A stretch of 64,000 nucleotides of DNA from Oceanimonas baumannii (GCF_002245495.1 NZ_NQJF01000001.1:344080-408079), one strand, 5' to 3'. Positions 50,187 to 59,794 are shown, counted from the stretch's first letter. Numbers and translations are program-made. The notes: a model not told the origin generated them from the letters alone.

Positions 50187-51080
50187 TCAGGGCGCGTTGG
50201 GCGGCACCGCTTCAACCGGTTCGGTATAAACGGGCTTACCCTGGGAAATGGTGATCTCCACCCGCCGGTTAAGGCGACGATGTTCAGGCGTATCGTTGGT
50301 CGCCAGGGGCCTGGTGTCGGCCAGTCCCATCACCACCATGCGACTGTCGTCAAACCCTTCGGTGCGTCTGAGCTGATCCGCCACGGCCAATGCCCGCTGG
50401 GTAGACAGCTCCCAGTTGGAACTGAACAACTCATAACCGCTGCCAATATCATCGGAGTGCCCCGATACCAGGATCTCACCGGGTACGTCTTTCACCAGGG
50501 TGCCAATCTGCCGGATCACCGGCCAGAACTTGGGCTGCAAAAACGCCGAGCCGGCAGGGAAAGAGGCATTTTCACGAATGCGGATCACCACCTGCTGGCC
50601 CAGCGCCTCAATTTCAATCGCATCCTGCTCAATGGCACTGCTCAGCTCCTCGGCCATGGCCTGAGCCAGACTGATGGCTTCGGCACTGGTCTGCTCAGGC
50701 TGCTGGCTGCCGCTCATATTGCCGTCTTCCCGGCCCTGACCCGAGGCCCGGTCCGACTCGCCGGGCTGAAAATCGAGCTCAGCCAGGGTAGAGTCGGTCG
50801 TGTGCTGCATGATGGTATTAATAGGGGTAGGCTCTGGTTGCCCGGGCCGAAACTCGAGCGCAATGACCGAAGTGCCCTTGGGTATGTCCGACACTTCAAT
50901 CTGGTTCTGAACCCCGAAGGCGTATTTCATACTGCCGGCAATCTGCTTGAACTTAAGCACGTCCATTTCGGCAAACGCCAGCAACAGCACAAAAAAGCTC
51001 ATTAAGATGGTGGCCAGATCCGCAAAGGTGGCCATCCAGGCAGGAGCCCCCGCCGGTTGTGGCTTGTTCTTTTTGGCCAC
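50187..51080 (-). CDS. pomB: Flagellar stator protein PomB/MotB
   Basis: This 297-aa stator subunit has one membrane helix with the ion-binding Asp (WMATFADLATILMSFFVLLL) and a C-terminal OmpA-like peptidoglycan-binding domain (VSGHSDDIGSG, RLNRRVEITI). A Na+-driven type is inferred from its similarity to PomB N-termini and the pomA partner. Its start overlaps the pomA stop by one base. Confidence 0.9.
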   Translation of the reverse strand: MAKKNKPQPAGAPAWMATFADLATILMSFFVLLLAFAEMDVLKFKQIAGSMKYAFGVQNQIEVSDIPKGTSVIALEFRPGQPEPTPINTIMQHTTDSTLAELDFQPGESDRASGQGREDGNMSGSQQPEQTSAEAISLAQAMAEELSSAIEQDAIEIEALGQQVVIRIRENASFPAGSAFLQPKFWPVIRQIGTLVKDVPGEILVSGHSDDIGSGYELFSSNWELSTQRALAVADQLRRTEGFDDSRMVVMGLADTRPLATNDTPEHRRLNRRVEITISQGKPVYTEPVEAVPPNAP

Positions 51081-51835
51081 TACTCCTCCTTGGTGCGCTT
51101 GTTCTCTGCCAGATAATTCTCAAGCAGCCCCTGCAGCACGCGAGGGTTCTGGCCATCCTGAATACCCAGCACCGCATCCATAATCAGGGTCCGGTTTAGC
51201 CGTTCCTCTTCCGAACGTAAGTCCAGTTTGTCGGCAATGGGCAATGCGATCATGTTGGCCAGCATGGCACCATAAAGGGTGGTCAGCAGGGCAATGGCCA
51301 TGGCCGGACCAATGGCCTTGGGGTCATCCATATTGGCCAGCATGGCCACCAGGCCAATCAAGGTCCCGATCATGCCCATGGCCGGTGCCACATCTCCCAG
51401 GGCGCGAAAAATTTTGGCACCCTGCTCCTGACGCTCGGAGTTAAGGTCAATATCTTTTTCCAGGGCGGCCTTTACCACCGCCTGATCGTGACCATCCACC
51501 AGCATATTGACGGCTTTTTGCAGAAAGGGGTTGGTAATCTCGGCTTCTTCCAGCGCCAGAAAGCCCCCCTTGCGGGCCGCATCGGCCAGCTGAACCACGC
51601 GCTCGATCAGATCTTCAGGCTTCTCCAGCTTGAACATAAACGCCTTGCCGGCCACCTTGGCGGCACCGAGAAACTGACCCAGATTAAACTTCATCATGAC
51701 GACAAACAGCGAGCCCACAAACACAATGAAGATGGACGGCACATCCACGTACATGGTGATGCTGCCTCCCAAAACCATTGCCATGGCGATAAAGGCCAGT
51801 CCGCCAATCAGTCCAATGAGTGTTGCCAAATCCAA
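51080..51835 (-). CDS. pomA: Flagellar stator protein PomA/MotA
   Basis: This 251-aa protein has four membrane helices and starts MDLATLIGLIGGLAFIAMAM, as PomA does. ALGDVAPAMGMIGTLIGLVAML is the conserved helix 3 segment. It forms the ion channel with PomB to drive flagellar rotation. A sodium-driven motor would use the gradient made by the Na+-NQR encoded in this window. Confidence 0.92.
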   Translation of the reverse strand: MDLATLIGLIGGLAFIAMAMVLGGSITMYVDVPSIFIVFVGSLFVVMMKFNLGQFLGAAKVAGKAFMFKLEKPEDLIERVVQLADAARKGGFLALEEAEITNPFLQKAVNMLVDGHDQAVVKAALEKDIDLNSERQEQGAKIFRALGDVAPAMGMIGTLIGLVAMLANMDDPKAIGPAMAIALLTTLYGAMLANMIALPIADKLDLRSEEERLNRTLIMDAVLGIQDGQNPRVLQGLLENYLAENKRTKEE

Positions 51836-52045
51836 AATGGGAGTCCTCTTGTATTAGTGCAGGCAAAAACGACTCAATCTTACCCCGTTGCGGTGATGAT
51901 TGTCGCCGGTGTTGTTATCGGCACCAGGCAAAAATATTTAACGACAAAGCACTTCCATTACTGAAAGTTGCTAATCCTTCGCCAAAATCTGAACAGCGGT
52001 GTTACTATTGGCCCAATTTTGCAAGTGATTGAACAGGGGATGCCC

Positions 52046-52288
52046 GTGGCTGCCAAAAAACCGGAAAACATGGACTTTGAAAGCGCTCTCGCCGAACTGG
52101 AAGGCCTGGTGGATCAGCTGGAGCAGGGCGAGCTGAGCCTGGAGCAGGCGCTTAAATCATTTGAACGGGGCGTACAGCTGGTGCGTGCCGGCCAGCAGCG
52201 GCTGAACCAGGCCGAACAGCAGGTAAAAATTCTGATGAAAGACGGCGATACCCTGGCCGATTTCACCCCGGCGGAGAACGAAGCGTGA
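52046..52288 (+). CDS. xseB: Exodeoxyribonuclease VII small subunit
   Basis: This 80-aa protein contains [20 protein letters not shown] and [15 protein letters not shown], typical of XseB. The best start is GTG 52046, since GGGG lies 5-8 bases upstream; ATG 52040 would sit on that site. It is coupled to ispA by ATGA-type overlap (GCGTGATC). Confidence 0.92.
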   Translation: MAAKKPENMDFESALAELEGLVDQLEQGELSLEQALKSFERGVQLVRAGQQRLNQAEQQVKILMKDGDTLADFTPAENEA

Positions 52289-53172
52289 TCAGCCAGTGGC
52301 AACAACAATATGGTGAGCGCATTGACGCCGCCCTGCAGCAGGCACTGGCACGGCTTGCTCCCCTTTCCCCCGGTCTGCGCGATGCCATGGAATACGGCCT
52401 TACCCAGGGGGGTAAACGGGTACGCCCCATGCTGGTATACGTCACCGCCGGCCTGACCGGCAATGCTGACTCTGCCGCCACCGATGCCGCTGCCGCTGCC
52501 ATTGAATGCATTCATGCCTATTCGCTGATCCACGACGATCTGCCGGCCATGGACGATGATGATCTTCGCCGGGGACGGCCGACCGTACACAAGGCCTTTG
52601 ACGAAGCCACCGCCATTCTGGCCGGAGATGCTCTGCAAACCCTGGCGTTTGAACTGCTGAGCGACGCTGCCGGCAGCCTGCCCGCCGAACGTAAACTGCA
52701 ACTGGTGCGGGAACTGGCATTTGCCAGCGGCTATGGCGGCATGTGCGGTGGCCAGGCGCTGGATATTTATCATGAAGGCCGGCAGGTAGAAGCCGCCACG
52801 CTGGAAACCATTCACCGGCACAAAACCGGTGCACTGATCCGTGCCGCCGTGCGCATGGGCGCACTGTGCTCTCCCACCATCCAGACCACAGAACTGGCTG
52901 CGCTCAGCCGTTATGCCGAGGCCATTGGCCTGGCGTTTCAGGTGCAGGACGATATTCTCGACATTACCGCCAGCACTGAGACCCTGGGCAAAACCCAGGG
53001 CAAGGATCTGGAGCAACAAAAAAGCACCTACCCTGCCCTGCTGGGCCTGCACGGTGCCCGGGAACTGGCCGACCGCCTGCATCAAGACGCCCTCGCCGCC
53101 CTGAGCGGCCTTTCTTACAATACCGACACTCTGGAAGCGTTCGCCCACTATATCGTGCAGCGCGAATACTAA
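52285..53172 (+). CDS. ispA: Farnesyl diphosphate synthase
   Basis: This 295-aa prenyltransferase makes C15-PP from IPP and DMAPP. Both Asp-rich motifs are present: [10 protein letters not shown] near residue 84 and DDILD near 222. It starts with GTG overlapping the xseB stop and is 14 bases before dxs, so the isoprenoid enzymes are co-transcribed. Confidence 0.96.
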   Translation: MISQWQQQYGERIDAALQQALARLAPLSPGLRDAMEYGLTQGGKRVRPMLVYVTAGLTGNADSAATDAAAAAIECIHAYSLIHDDLPAMDDDDLRRGRPTVHKAFDEATAILAGDALQTLAFELLSDAAGSLPAERKLQLVRELAFASGYGGMCGGQALDIYHEGRQVEAATLETIHRHKTGALIRAAVRMGALCSPTIQTTELAALSRYAEAIGLAFQVQDDILDITASTETLGKTQGKDLEQQKSTYPALLGLHGARELADRLHQDALAALSGLSYNTDTLEAFAHYIVQREY

Positions 53173-53186
53173 ATAACGATAAGCCT

Positions 53187-55052
53187 ATGAGTCTGAATAT
53201 TGCCGATTACCCCACTCTTGCCCTGGCAAACCTGCCGGAAGAGCTGCGTAGCCTGCCTCAGGAGCGCCTGCCGGCGCTCTGTGAGGAGCTGAGATCCTAC
53301 TTGCTGCACTCGGTGAGCCGCAGCAGCGGCCACCTGGCCTCGGGCCTGGGCGTGGTGGAGCTGACAGTGGCGCTGCACTATGTGTTTAACACCCCGTTCG
53401 ATCGTCTGATATGGGATGTGGGCCATCAGGCCTATCCCCACAAGATACTCACCGGCCGGCGTGACCGCATGTCCAGCATCCGCCAGCTTGACGGTCTGCA
53501 TCCTTTTCCCTGGCGCGAAGAAAGCGAATACGACACCCTGTCGGTCGGGCACTCCAGCACCAGTATCGGTGCCGCGCTGGGTATGGCCATTGCAGCCGAC
53601 CAGGAGCAAAAAAACCGCAAGGTAGTGGCCGTGATCGGCGATGGTGCCATCACTGCGGGCATGGCCTTTGAAGCCCTTAACCATGCCGGCGACCTGCATA
53701 AGGATATGCTGGTGGTGCTGAACGACAACGAAATGTCCATTTCCGAGAATGTGGGAGCGCTGAACAACCACCTGGCCCGCATTATGTCCGGTTCGCTTTA
53801 CAGCACCCTGCGGGAAGGGGGCAAAAAGGCGCTGGAAATACTGCCGCCGCTGAAAGAGCTGGCCAAGCGTACCGAAGAGCACCTGAAAGGCATGGTGGTA
53901 CCCGGCACCCTGTTTGAAGAGTTCGGCTTTAATTACGTTGGCCCCATCGACGGCCACGACATCAGCGCCCTTACCGATACCCTGCGCAACATGCGCAAGC
54001 TAAAGGGCCCGCAACTGCTGCATGTAATGACCCGCAAGGGTAAAGGCTACCTGCCCGCAGAGCAGGATCCCATTGGCTACCACGCTGTTCCCCGGTTTGA
54101 TTCGGCGACCACCAGCCTGCCCAAAAGCCCGCCATCCAGTCCCAACTTTTCTGCCATTTTCGGTAACTGGCTGTGCGACATGGCCAAACAGTGCAACAAG
54201 CTGATGGCCATTACGCCGGCCATGCGGGAAGGTTCCGGTCTGGTGCGCTTTTCCCGCGAGTTTCCCCAGCGCTACTTTGATGTGGCCATTGCCGAGCAGC
54301 ATGCCGTTACCCTGGCCGCAGGCATGGCCATTGAAGGCAAAAAGCCGGTTGTGGCCATTTACTCCACCTTTTTGCAGCGGGCCTATGATCAGCTGATCCA
54401 CGATGTGGCCCTGCAGAATCTGGATGTACTGTTTGCCATCGATCGCGCCGGCATTGTCGGTGCCGATGGCCCCACGCACCAGGGTGCCTATGACTTAAGC
54501 TATATGCGCACCGTGCCCAACATGGTGATCATGACACCGGCGGATGAAAACGAGTGCCGGCAAATGCTCTACACCGGCTATATGCATACCGGCCCCGCTG
54601 CCGTGCGTTACCCTCGCGGCAGCGGCCGGGGTACCGAAATTAACGACACCATGACGGCGCTGGAAATCGGCAAAGGCCGGCAACTGCGCCAGGGCAGTAA
54701 GATAGCCCTGCTGAACTTCGGTACCCTGCTACCGGCAGCGGAAGCCGCCGCCGAAGCACTGGGTGCCACTCTGGTCGATATGCGTTTTGTAAAACCGCTG
54801 GACGAAACCCTGCTGCTGGAACTGGTGGCCAGCCATGACCTGCTGGTGACGGTGGAAGAAAACGCCATCATGGGCGGAGCCGGCTCGGCGGTGCTTGAGT
54901 GCCTGATGCGCCATAAAAAACCGGTGCCGGTGCTGAACCTCGGCCTGCCCGATTACTTTGTAGAGCAAGGAAGCCAGCAGCAGATCTGGGCCAGACTGGG
55001 CCTGGACGCTGACGGCATTATCAAGGCCGTGCAGGACTATCAGCAGCGCTGA
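53187..55052 (+). CDS. dxs: 1-deoxy-D-xylulose-5-phosphate synthase
   Basis: This 621-aa thiamine-diphosphate enzyme condenses pyruvate and glyceraldehyde 3-phosphate, the first step of the MEP pathway. The TPP motif [18 protein letters not shown] and the pyrimidine-domain [12 protein letters not shown] are clear. Length matches the family (620 aa). Confidence 0.97.
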   Translation: MSLNIADYPTLALANLPEELRSLPQERLPALCEELRSYLLHSVSRSSGHLASGLGVVELTVALHYVFNTPFDRLIWDVGHQAYPHKILTGRRDRMSSIRQLDGLHPFPWREESEYDTLSVGHSSTSIGAALGMAIAADQEQKNRKVVAVIGDGAITAGMAFEALNHAGDLHKDMLVVLNDNEMSISENVGALNNHLARIMSGSLYSTLREGGKKALEILPPLKELAKRTEEHLKGMVVPGTLFEEFGFNYVGPIDGHDISALTDTLRNMRKLKGPQLLHVMTRKGKGYLPAEQDPIGYHAVPRFDSATTSLPKSPPSSPNFSAIFGNWLCDMAKQCNKLMAITPAMREGSGLVRFSREFPQRYFDVAIAEQHAVTLAAGMAIEGKKPVVAIYSTFLQRAYDQLIHDVALQNLDVLFAIDRAGIVGADGPTHQGAYDLSYMRTVPNMVIMTPADENECRQMLYTGYMHTGPAAVRYPRGSGRGTEINDTMTALEIGKGRQLRQGSKIALLNFGTLLPAAEAAAEALGATLVDMRFVKPLDETLLLELVASHDLLVTVEENAIMGGAGSAVLECLMRHKKPVPVLNLGLPDYFVEQGSQQQIWARLGLDADGIIKAVQDYQQR

Positions 55053-55096
55053 CAAGCGCTGCTCCTGCTGGCCCGTTAATACGAAAGGAAGAGCCA

Positions 55097-55384
55097 ATGT
55101 CTGAACGTCCGGTTTTGCAGATTACCCAGCAAATTGATAACGAGCGCACCTGTGTGAACCACCTGCTGTTCCCTGCCGGTGGTGAAAGTCAGTGGCACCG
55201 CCATGAGCGTGATTATGTGATTGTGCCGATGCAGAATTGTGTACTGCATATCGATACCGGCGAAGGCCCCAGGGCCGTTGAGATGCGTGCCGGTGAATGC
55301 TATTACCGCCCGGTGGGAGTAGAGCACAATGTGCTGAACAACAGCGATGAAGACATTGTGCTGATTGAAGTGGAAATGAAGTAA
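55097..55384 (+). CDS. Small cupin-domain protein
   Basis: This 95-aa protein is a single cupin barrel, with metal-ligand candidates in WHRHERDYVIVP and VGVEHNVLNN. The substrate is unknown. It follows dxs by 44 bases with its own GAAAGGAAG site and ends before a strong terminator. Confidence 0.8.
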   Translation: MSERPVLQITQQIDNERTCVNHLLFPAGGESQWHRHERDYVIVPMQNCVLHIDTGEGPRAVEMRAGECYYRPVGVEHNVLNNSDEDIVLIEVEMK

Positions 55385-55427
55385 GCCCGGGCTGGCAGCA
55401 GGCTGCCCAAGCCGCTTTGCACTATTC

Positions 55428-55455
55428 AGGCCCCGTTTTACCGGGGCCTTTATTT
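55428..55455. terminator. Bidirectional terminator between cupin gene and argO
   Basis: An 8-bp stem (AGGCCCCG / CGGGGCCT) with a TTTTAC loop is followed by TTATTTTTA. It lies between convergent genes. Confidence 0.88.
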
Positions 55456-56058
55456 TTATGCGCCCACGACCAGTGTTACGGCAATGGTCGTCATCATGAG
55501 CCCCACCACAAACTCCAGCACCTTCCAGGCCTGAGGCCGCTGAAAGACCGGTGCCAGCACTCTGGCTCCGTAGCCCAGACTGAAAAAGAACACGAATGAA
55601 GCACAGACAGCCCCGGCAGCAAACAGCCCCTGATCCGGATGATATTGCGTGGAGATCGAGCCCAGCAGCACCACCGTATCCAGATATACATGAGGGTTAA
55701 GCCAGGTAAATGCCAGACAAATGGCCACGGTTTTCAGCACAGACTGCTGAGAATCACCCGCTGCAGTCATGGCATGGCTGGCACTGAACGCCGATTTAAA
55801 ACTCAAAAAAGCATACACCGCCAGAAAAGCCGCTCCCCCGTAACGGGCCAGCGTCTCAATCACCGGAAACTGCGTTACGATGGCCCCGAACCCCGCCACA
55901 CCAAAAGAGATAAGCAGCGCATCGGACAGGGCACAGACCGCACAGACCACAAACACATGATGACGCTTAATGCCCTGTTTCAGCACAAAGGCATTTTGCG
56001 AGCCAATGGCCAGGATCAGTGAAAAACTGAGGGCAAAACCGGAAAGAAAAGTAGACAT
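55456..56058 (-). CDS. argO: Arginine exporter ArgO
   Basis: This 200-aa LysE-family transporter has about six membrane helices, with LAIGSQNAFVLKQGI and AFTWLNPHVYLDTVVLLG typical of ArgO/LysE. It exports arginine and toxic analogues. No argP is visible nearby. It lies downstream of soxR on the same strand. Confidence 0.9.
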   Translation of the reverse strand: MSTFLSGFALSFSLILAIGSQNAFVLKQGIKRHHVFVVCAVCALSDALLISFGVAGFGAIVTQFPVIETLARYGGAAFLAVYAFLSFKSAFSASHAMTAAGDSQQSVLKTVAICLAFTWLNPHVYLDTVVLLGSISTQYHPDQGLFAAGAVCASFVFFFSLGYGARVLAPVFQRPQAWKVLEFVVGLMMTTIAVTLVVGA

Positions 56059-56118
56059 GATGTTGGCGGCATTCTCTTTATTTTTAACGTGTTACTTTAT
56101 GTTACAAGGAAGCACCAC

Positions 56119-56586
56119 TTAAATGCCAGCCATACCGGTGCCGCCGTGCCCGGAGGCTTTGCCGTCCGCCAGACAGTCGCCCGGGTTGCGTAACGGACAG
56201 TCAGACAACGACAAACAACCGCAGCCAATACAGCTGTCCAGTTGCTGTTGCAGTAAATGAAGATCGGCAATTTTCTGTTGCAGCAACGCCTGCCACTGGC
56301 GCGACATGGCACGCCACTGAAGCGCCGTTGGCGCGCCGTCCTCTGGTAATACCGCCAGTGCCTGCCGGATTTCACGGAGTGGAATGCCAGTGCGCTGGGC
56401 CACCTTGATCACCGCAATACGGCGCAGTACATGCCGGCTGTAACGACGGTGATTGGCCTTGTTACGCCCGCTGCGGATCAGCCCCTCGGCCTCATAAAAA
56501 TGCACGGTCGATACCGGAATATCGCAACGCCGGGCAACTTCTCCGACACTCAACGCCGTTTTACCGGCAGCAACGGGTGCAGGCAT
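56119..56586 (-). CDS. soxR: Redox-sensitive regulator SoxR
   Basis: This 155-aa MerR-family activator carries the 2Fe-2S motif CIGCGCLSLSDC with Cys119, 122, 124 and 130, the same positions as in E. coli SoxR. The N-terminal wHTH is ALSVGEVARRCDIPVSTVHFYE. There is no SoxS gene next to it; instead it is divergent from an MFS transporter gene with a SoxR box between them. Confidence 0.95.
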   Translation of the reverse strand: MPAPVAAGKTALSVGEVARRCDIPVSTVHFYEAEGLIRSGRNKANHRRYSRHVLRRIAVIKVAQRTGIPLREIRQALAVLPEDGAPTALQWRAMSRQWQALLQQKIADLHLLQQQLDSCIGCGCLSLSDCPLRNPGDCLADGKASGHGGTGMAGI

Positions 56587-56592
56587 ATGGCC

Positions 56593-56623
56593 TTGACCTC
56601 AAGTTAAGTTGAGGTTTTATGAT
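56593..56623 (+). promoter_or_regulatory. SoxR-controlled promoter
   Basis: TTGACC (-35, 56593-56598) and TATGAT (-10, 56618-56623) are separated by 19 bases, the overlong spacer typical of MerR-family activation. The 20-base inverted repeat ACCTCAAGTTAAGTTGAGGT (56596-56615) lies in that spacer and matches the known SoxR box. Confidence 0.88.
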
Positions 56624-56655
56624 AGCCGCCGGTTTTATCATTGAGAAGCATATTT

Positions 56656-57897
56656 ATGTCACAGCACATTCCCCCTCATACTCCGGAAAACACGCCGTCA
56701 TCGTTCAGTCTTGTCATTATCTGCTTGCTGATCGGTGTTAATCTTCGCCCCGCACTGGCGGCCATTGGCCCGGTGGTCACCCAGTTGCAGCAGGATACCG
56801 GGCTGAGTTTCAGTGGCGTTGCCTGGCTGACGCTGTTGCCGGTGCTGGCCATGGGGATCGGCTGCTTTATTACCCTGTGGCTGCGGCGCTATATCAGCCT
56901 GCCGCGTCTGATCCACGGTGCCTTGGTGTTATTACTGCTGGCGAACCTGCTGCGCCTGATGGATGCCGGCAGCCTGAATGCTGCGGCACTGCTGTTCACG
57001 GCACTGCTGTCTGGCTCGGGCATTGCGGTTATTCAGACCACCCTGCCTATTGTGATCAAGTCTGCTACCCACGACAGTGCGAGGGTAATGGGCTTTTACG
57101 TCAGTGCCATTATGGCCGGTGCCGCACTGGCTGCCGGCCTGACCCCCTACCTGGCACAGTGGCTGGCAGGATGGCGCTCCGCGCTGGCCTTCTGGGCGCT
57201 GCCGGCCATGATTGCCGCTGTTGCCTGGGCACGCTGGTCGTCCCGGCACACAATGTCATTCTCTTCACCGCTGGCAACACAGACGTCGGTTCAGCGCCTG
57301 CACCGGAGCCGGCTGCTCTCATTGATTGCCACCTTCAGCATGGCTGCTGCCGGTTACGTCTGCGTGCTGGCCTGGCTGCCCCCTTTTCTGATGGACCTTG
57401 GTTACAGCAGCACTCAATCCGGATTATTGCTGGGCTATCTGACGGCCGTGGAAGTGATTGCCGGGCTGCTGTTTCCGGCCTGGGCGGCGGGCAGTAAGGA
57501 TCGCAGACGGGTATTGTTCAGCGTGCTGCTGCTGTCTGTATTCGGGTTTATCTGGCTGGCCGCTTTTCCGCAGGCGACTTCCGTCCTGCTGCCACTGACC
57601 TTGCTGGGACTGGGCATTGGCGGCCAGTTTCCCATGGTCATGATCGTCACCATGGACCATCACCCGGATGCCCGGCAGGCGGGCTCATTAATTGGCAAGG
57701 TACAGGGATATGGCTACAGCCTGGCGGCGGTGACACCATTAATGATGGGAAATGTGCGCGATCAGCTCGGCAGCTTCAGCGCGGCCTGGCTGGCACTGGC
57801 GGTGATGTATGGCGTGGCACTGCTGCTGTGCAGCCGATATAACCCGGGCCGCTACCTGCAACTGCTGACGCCCGCAGAACCTCCACGCCCCGTGTGA
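56656..57897 (+). CDS. MFS transporter, CynX/NimT family
   Basis: This 413-aa transporter has about 12 membrane helices and the CynX/NimT opening GVNLRPALAAIGPVV. The family includes cyanate and nitroimidazole-related permeases. ATG 56656 (MSQHIPPHTPENT) follows GAGAAG; the TTG at 56641 would overlap the promoter region. The upstream SoxR promoter implies induction by redox-cycling compounds and possible efflux of them. Confidence 0.9.
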   Translation: MSQHIPPHTPENTPSSFSLVIICLLIGVNLRPALAAIGPVVTQLQQDTGLSFSGVAWLTLLPVLAMGIGCFITLWLRRYISLPRLIHGALVLLLLANLLRLMDAGSLNAAALLFTALLSGSGIAVIQTTLPIVIKSATHDSARVMGFYVSAIMAGAALAAGLTPYLAQWLAGWRSALAFWALPAMIAAVAWARWSSRHTMSFSSPLATQTSVQRLHRSRLLSLIATFSMAAAGYVCVLAWLPPFLMDLGYSSTQSGLLLGYLTAVEVIAGLLFPAWAAGSKDRRRVLFSVLLLSVFGFIWLAAFPQATSVLLPLTLLGLGIGGQFPMVMIVTMDHHPDARQAGSLIGKVQGYGYSLAAVTPLMMGNVRDQLGSFSAAWLALAVMYGVALLLCSRYNPGRYLQLLTPAEPPRPV

Positions 57898-57905
57898 ACC
57901 GGAAA

Positions 57906-57935
57906 CAGAGCTGCCATATGCAAATGGCAGCTCTG
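57906..57935. terminator. Hairpin after the MFS gene
   Basis: A perfect 12-bp stem (CAGAGCTGCCAT / ATGGCAGCTCTG) with a 6-base loop follows the MFS stop by 8 bases. It has no T-run. It marks the border with the accessory region. Confidence 0.55.
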
Positions 57936-58041
57936 AACAATGTGGCTGCCGGTGTGCAGCCATACCATGCCCAATCCGGGCCATTGCACCATAAAACGGT
58001 GAGCCAGTACTCAGCACCGGATGATAGATGTAGAGAATGCG

Positions 58042-58461
58042 TTACTCTGTCACCGGCTCCGGCAACACCGGTGGCGTGCTGTCCATATAGGTTAAAAAGT
58101 TGGACCAGATTTCATGGGTCCTTTGCCTGGTCAGCTTCGTTTCACATAAGATAGACTTCACCACACGAATGGTGCCTTCCCGCCATTGCGTATAAACAGA
58201 ATCACAATGCGATGACATATAGCTTTCCCAGTTTTTCTGGGCGACTTTTACCGTGGCGATTAGCTCAGGATCATATGACTTATTTTTAACACTGGCTGCC
58301 AGGTACCTGTTCATCTCGGACTGTGCCATGCCCAGCTCAATGGCTGCACATTGGTTTATTTCAAGTGTACTGACTGCCTTATCACAATCAACCGCATCCT
58401 CTTCGGCTGCAGCTGAAAAAGAAAAAACCGCAATTGCGATTAAGAGATACCTTATCACCAC
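58042..58461 (-). CDS. DUF1311/LprI-like secreted protein
   Basis: This roughly 139-aa protein has a signal peptide (AVFSFSAAAEE) and a mature part with four cysteines and NQCAAIELGMAQSEMNRYL, the DUF1311/LprI pattern. Some family members inhibit lysozyme. The start is GTG 58461 or GTG 58458 after AGGAGG. GC content is lower than in the core genome. Confidence 0.72.
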   Translation of the reverse strand: MVIRYLLIAIAVFSFSAAAEEDAVDCDKAVSTLEINQCAAIELGMAQSEMNRYLAASVKNKSYDPELIATVKVAQKNWESYMSSHCDSVYTQWREGTIRVVKSILCETKLTRQRTHEIWSNFLTYMDSTPPVLPEPVTE

Positions 58462-58485
58462 TCCTCCTGATATCAGTTCACTTTG

Positions 58486-58761
58486 CTATGACAGAGCTTT
58501 ATGAGCCAGCTTTTCCTTGTGCTTTTTATATTGCCGGGTTTTGATCAGCCAGTCCCAACCTGCAATAAACACCGCCCCCAGCATGGTCATTAAATAAACC
58601 CGCCAGGATGTGAAAGGTGACAAATCCAGATAGAAGCCATGCTGTACAAAGGCACCACCAAAAATAAGAGGTACACAAAATGCCAACCCATAGCTCAGAA
58701 CGTGCCTGAAAAAACCTTTCTTCTGGGTTTTAAGCCATTTAACCTGCTCTTTTTTATTCAT
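58486..58761 (-). CDS. Hypothetical small membrane protein
   Basis: This 91-aa protein has two hydrophobic helices (about residues 20-42 and 52-72) between Lys-rich ends. ATG 58761 is preceded by GAAGGGAG. I do not recognise a family. It is followed by the DUF1311 gene on the same strand. Confidence 0.6.
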   Translation of the reverse strand: MNKKEQVKWLKTQKKGFFRHVLSYGLAFCVPLIFGGAFVQHGFYLDLSPFTSWRVYLMTMLGAVFIAGWDWLIKTRQYKKHKEKLAHKALS

Positions 58762-58850
58762 TAACTCCCTTCACTTTCATAATAAAAAGTAATTTCAAGT
58801 GTCTTGCACGCCAGTACTTCTACCCCTGCCTTAGTTTGACTGAGGTATCT

Positions 58851-58857
58851 GTTAAAA
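58851..58857 (-). other. Candidate R'' end of the Vat cassette
   Basis: The plus strand reads GTTAAAA, the reverse complement of TTTTAAC at 59788-59794. On the minus strand it continues TTTTAACAGA, like other R'' sites here (YAACAAR). The first base departs from the RYYYAAC consensus and no clear attC hairpin follows. Confidence 0.35.
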
Positions 58858-58894
58858 TGAGCGAGAGTCACGCACCTGCATTTTCACATGTCGT

Positions 58895-59113
58895 TCACAG
58901 TCCTTTTTGAACCATTTCCTTTACCTTCCTGGCCTTAACAAAATGATCCAGCTCATGTGTTTTTATCCACCATGTCGCGGCCTCCATAAGCTCATCAGGG
59001 TTGTCATTTTTGTTCTTAAAGAATGCGTAAAACGACAAGCCAACATCTTCACCTTTGGCCGCTATTTTCCTATCACAGACTTCAATTATTCGAGCTCTTA
59101 ATTCTTTTCTCAT
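58895..59113 (-). CDS. Hypothetical 72-aa protein
   Basis: This small charged protein (MRKELRARIIEVCDRK) begins 3 bases after the acetyltransferase stop, so the two are co-transcribed and probably share a cassette. No known domain is evident. Confidence 0.55.
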   Translation of the reverse strand: MRKELRARIIEVCDRKIAAKGEDVGLSFYAFFKNKNDNPDELMEAATWWIKTHELDHFVKARKVKEMVQKGL

Positions 59114-59116
59114 AGT

Positions 59117-59764
59117 CTAATCATTTTCTATTAATTTAACTTTTCTAAGTGCAGCAAGGTCACAACCAACGATTGCTTCTAGATGTTCTGTAATCTTCTC
59201 TGCACTCCAATCCCACCAGGCTATCTCTAACAGCTCATTAATGGTATTGCCATCAAACCGGTATTTAATGATTTTGGCAGGATTGCCACCAACAACACTG
59301 TATGCCGGAACATCTGCCGTCACGACAGACTTACTCGCGATGATGGATCCATGACCAACCTTGACTCCCGGCATAATTGTCGCTTCATAGCCAATCCAAA
59401 CATCATTCCCAATTTCTGTGTCGCCTTTATAGGGTAGTTCTCCTTCTTTGGGCATGACCTTCTCCCAGCCATGACCAAATATTTGAAACGGGTATGTAGA
59501 AAAGCCAGAAATTTTATGGTTAGCACCATTCATGATGAACTTTACGTCTTTAGCGATGGCGCAAAACCTGCCTATTAGGAGCTTATCGCCTATAAATGGA
59601 AAGTGATAAAGCACGTTGCTCTCAAATCGTGCCGGACCTTCAGGGTCATCGTTGTAGGTATAATCACCAACAATGATATTTTCCGAAGAAATGTAGTTCT
59701 TCAAATATCCCACTTGGGGAAACCCCTTCACAGGCTCTTTATCTTCAGGACTCGGACCGTTCAA
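59117..59764 (-). CDS. Vat-type xenobiotic (streptogramin A) acetyltransferase homologue
   Basis: This 215-aa hexapeptide-repeat (left-handed beta-helix) acetyltransferase matches the Vat group: [11 protein letters not shown] at the N-terminus, [17 protein letters not shown] with the likely catalytic His, and [16 protein letters not shown]. The start is TTG 59764, since GGAGG lies four bases upstream and the N-terminus aligns with Vat. The frame is open to ATG 59890, which would add 42 unlikely residues. Resistance activity is not shown by sequence alone; environmental homologues may act on other compounds. Confidence 0.8.
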   Translation of the reverse strand: MNGPSPEDKEPVKGFPQVGYLKNYISSENIIVGDYTYNDDPEGPARFESNVLYHFPFIGDKLLIGRFCAIAKDVKFIMNGANHKISGFSTYPFQIFGHGWEKVMPKEGELPYKGDTEIGNDVWIGYEATIMPGVKVGHGSIIASKSVVTADVPAYSVVGGNPAKIIKYRFDGNTINELLEIAWWDWSAEKITEHLEAIVGCDLAALRKVKLIEND

Positions 59765-59787
59765 AATACCTCCAGTGTATCTGAGAC

Positions 59788-59794
59788 TTTTAAC
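59788..59794 (-). other. Candidate attC R' at the start of the Vat cassette
   Basis: The plus strand TTTTAACGCTTGAGC has the same YAACGCY form as the three better attC right ends in this array. The minus-strand GTTAAAA ends in A rather than a pyrimidine, so it is a degenerate match. It lies about 23 bases upstream of the TTG start. Confidence 0.4.

Noticed and set aside
53169..53957. Long minus-strand frame opposite dxs
   Set aside because: Fully antisense to dxs, with no recognisable domain; composition is typical of an antisense shadow.
58764..58857. A full attC after the 72-aa gene ending at GTTAATG (about 58764)
   Set aside because: The right end lacks the GC before GTT and does not fit GTTRRRY, and I found no pairing between the two ends. 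Only the R'' candidate is kept, at low confidence.
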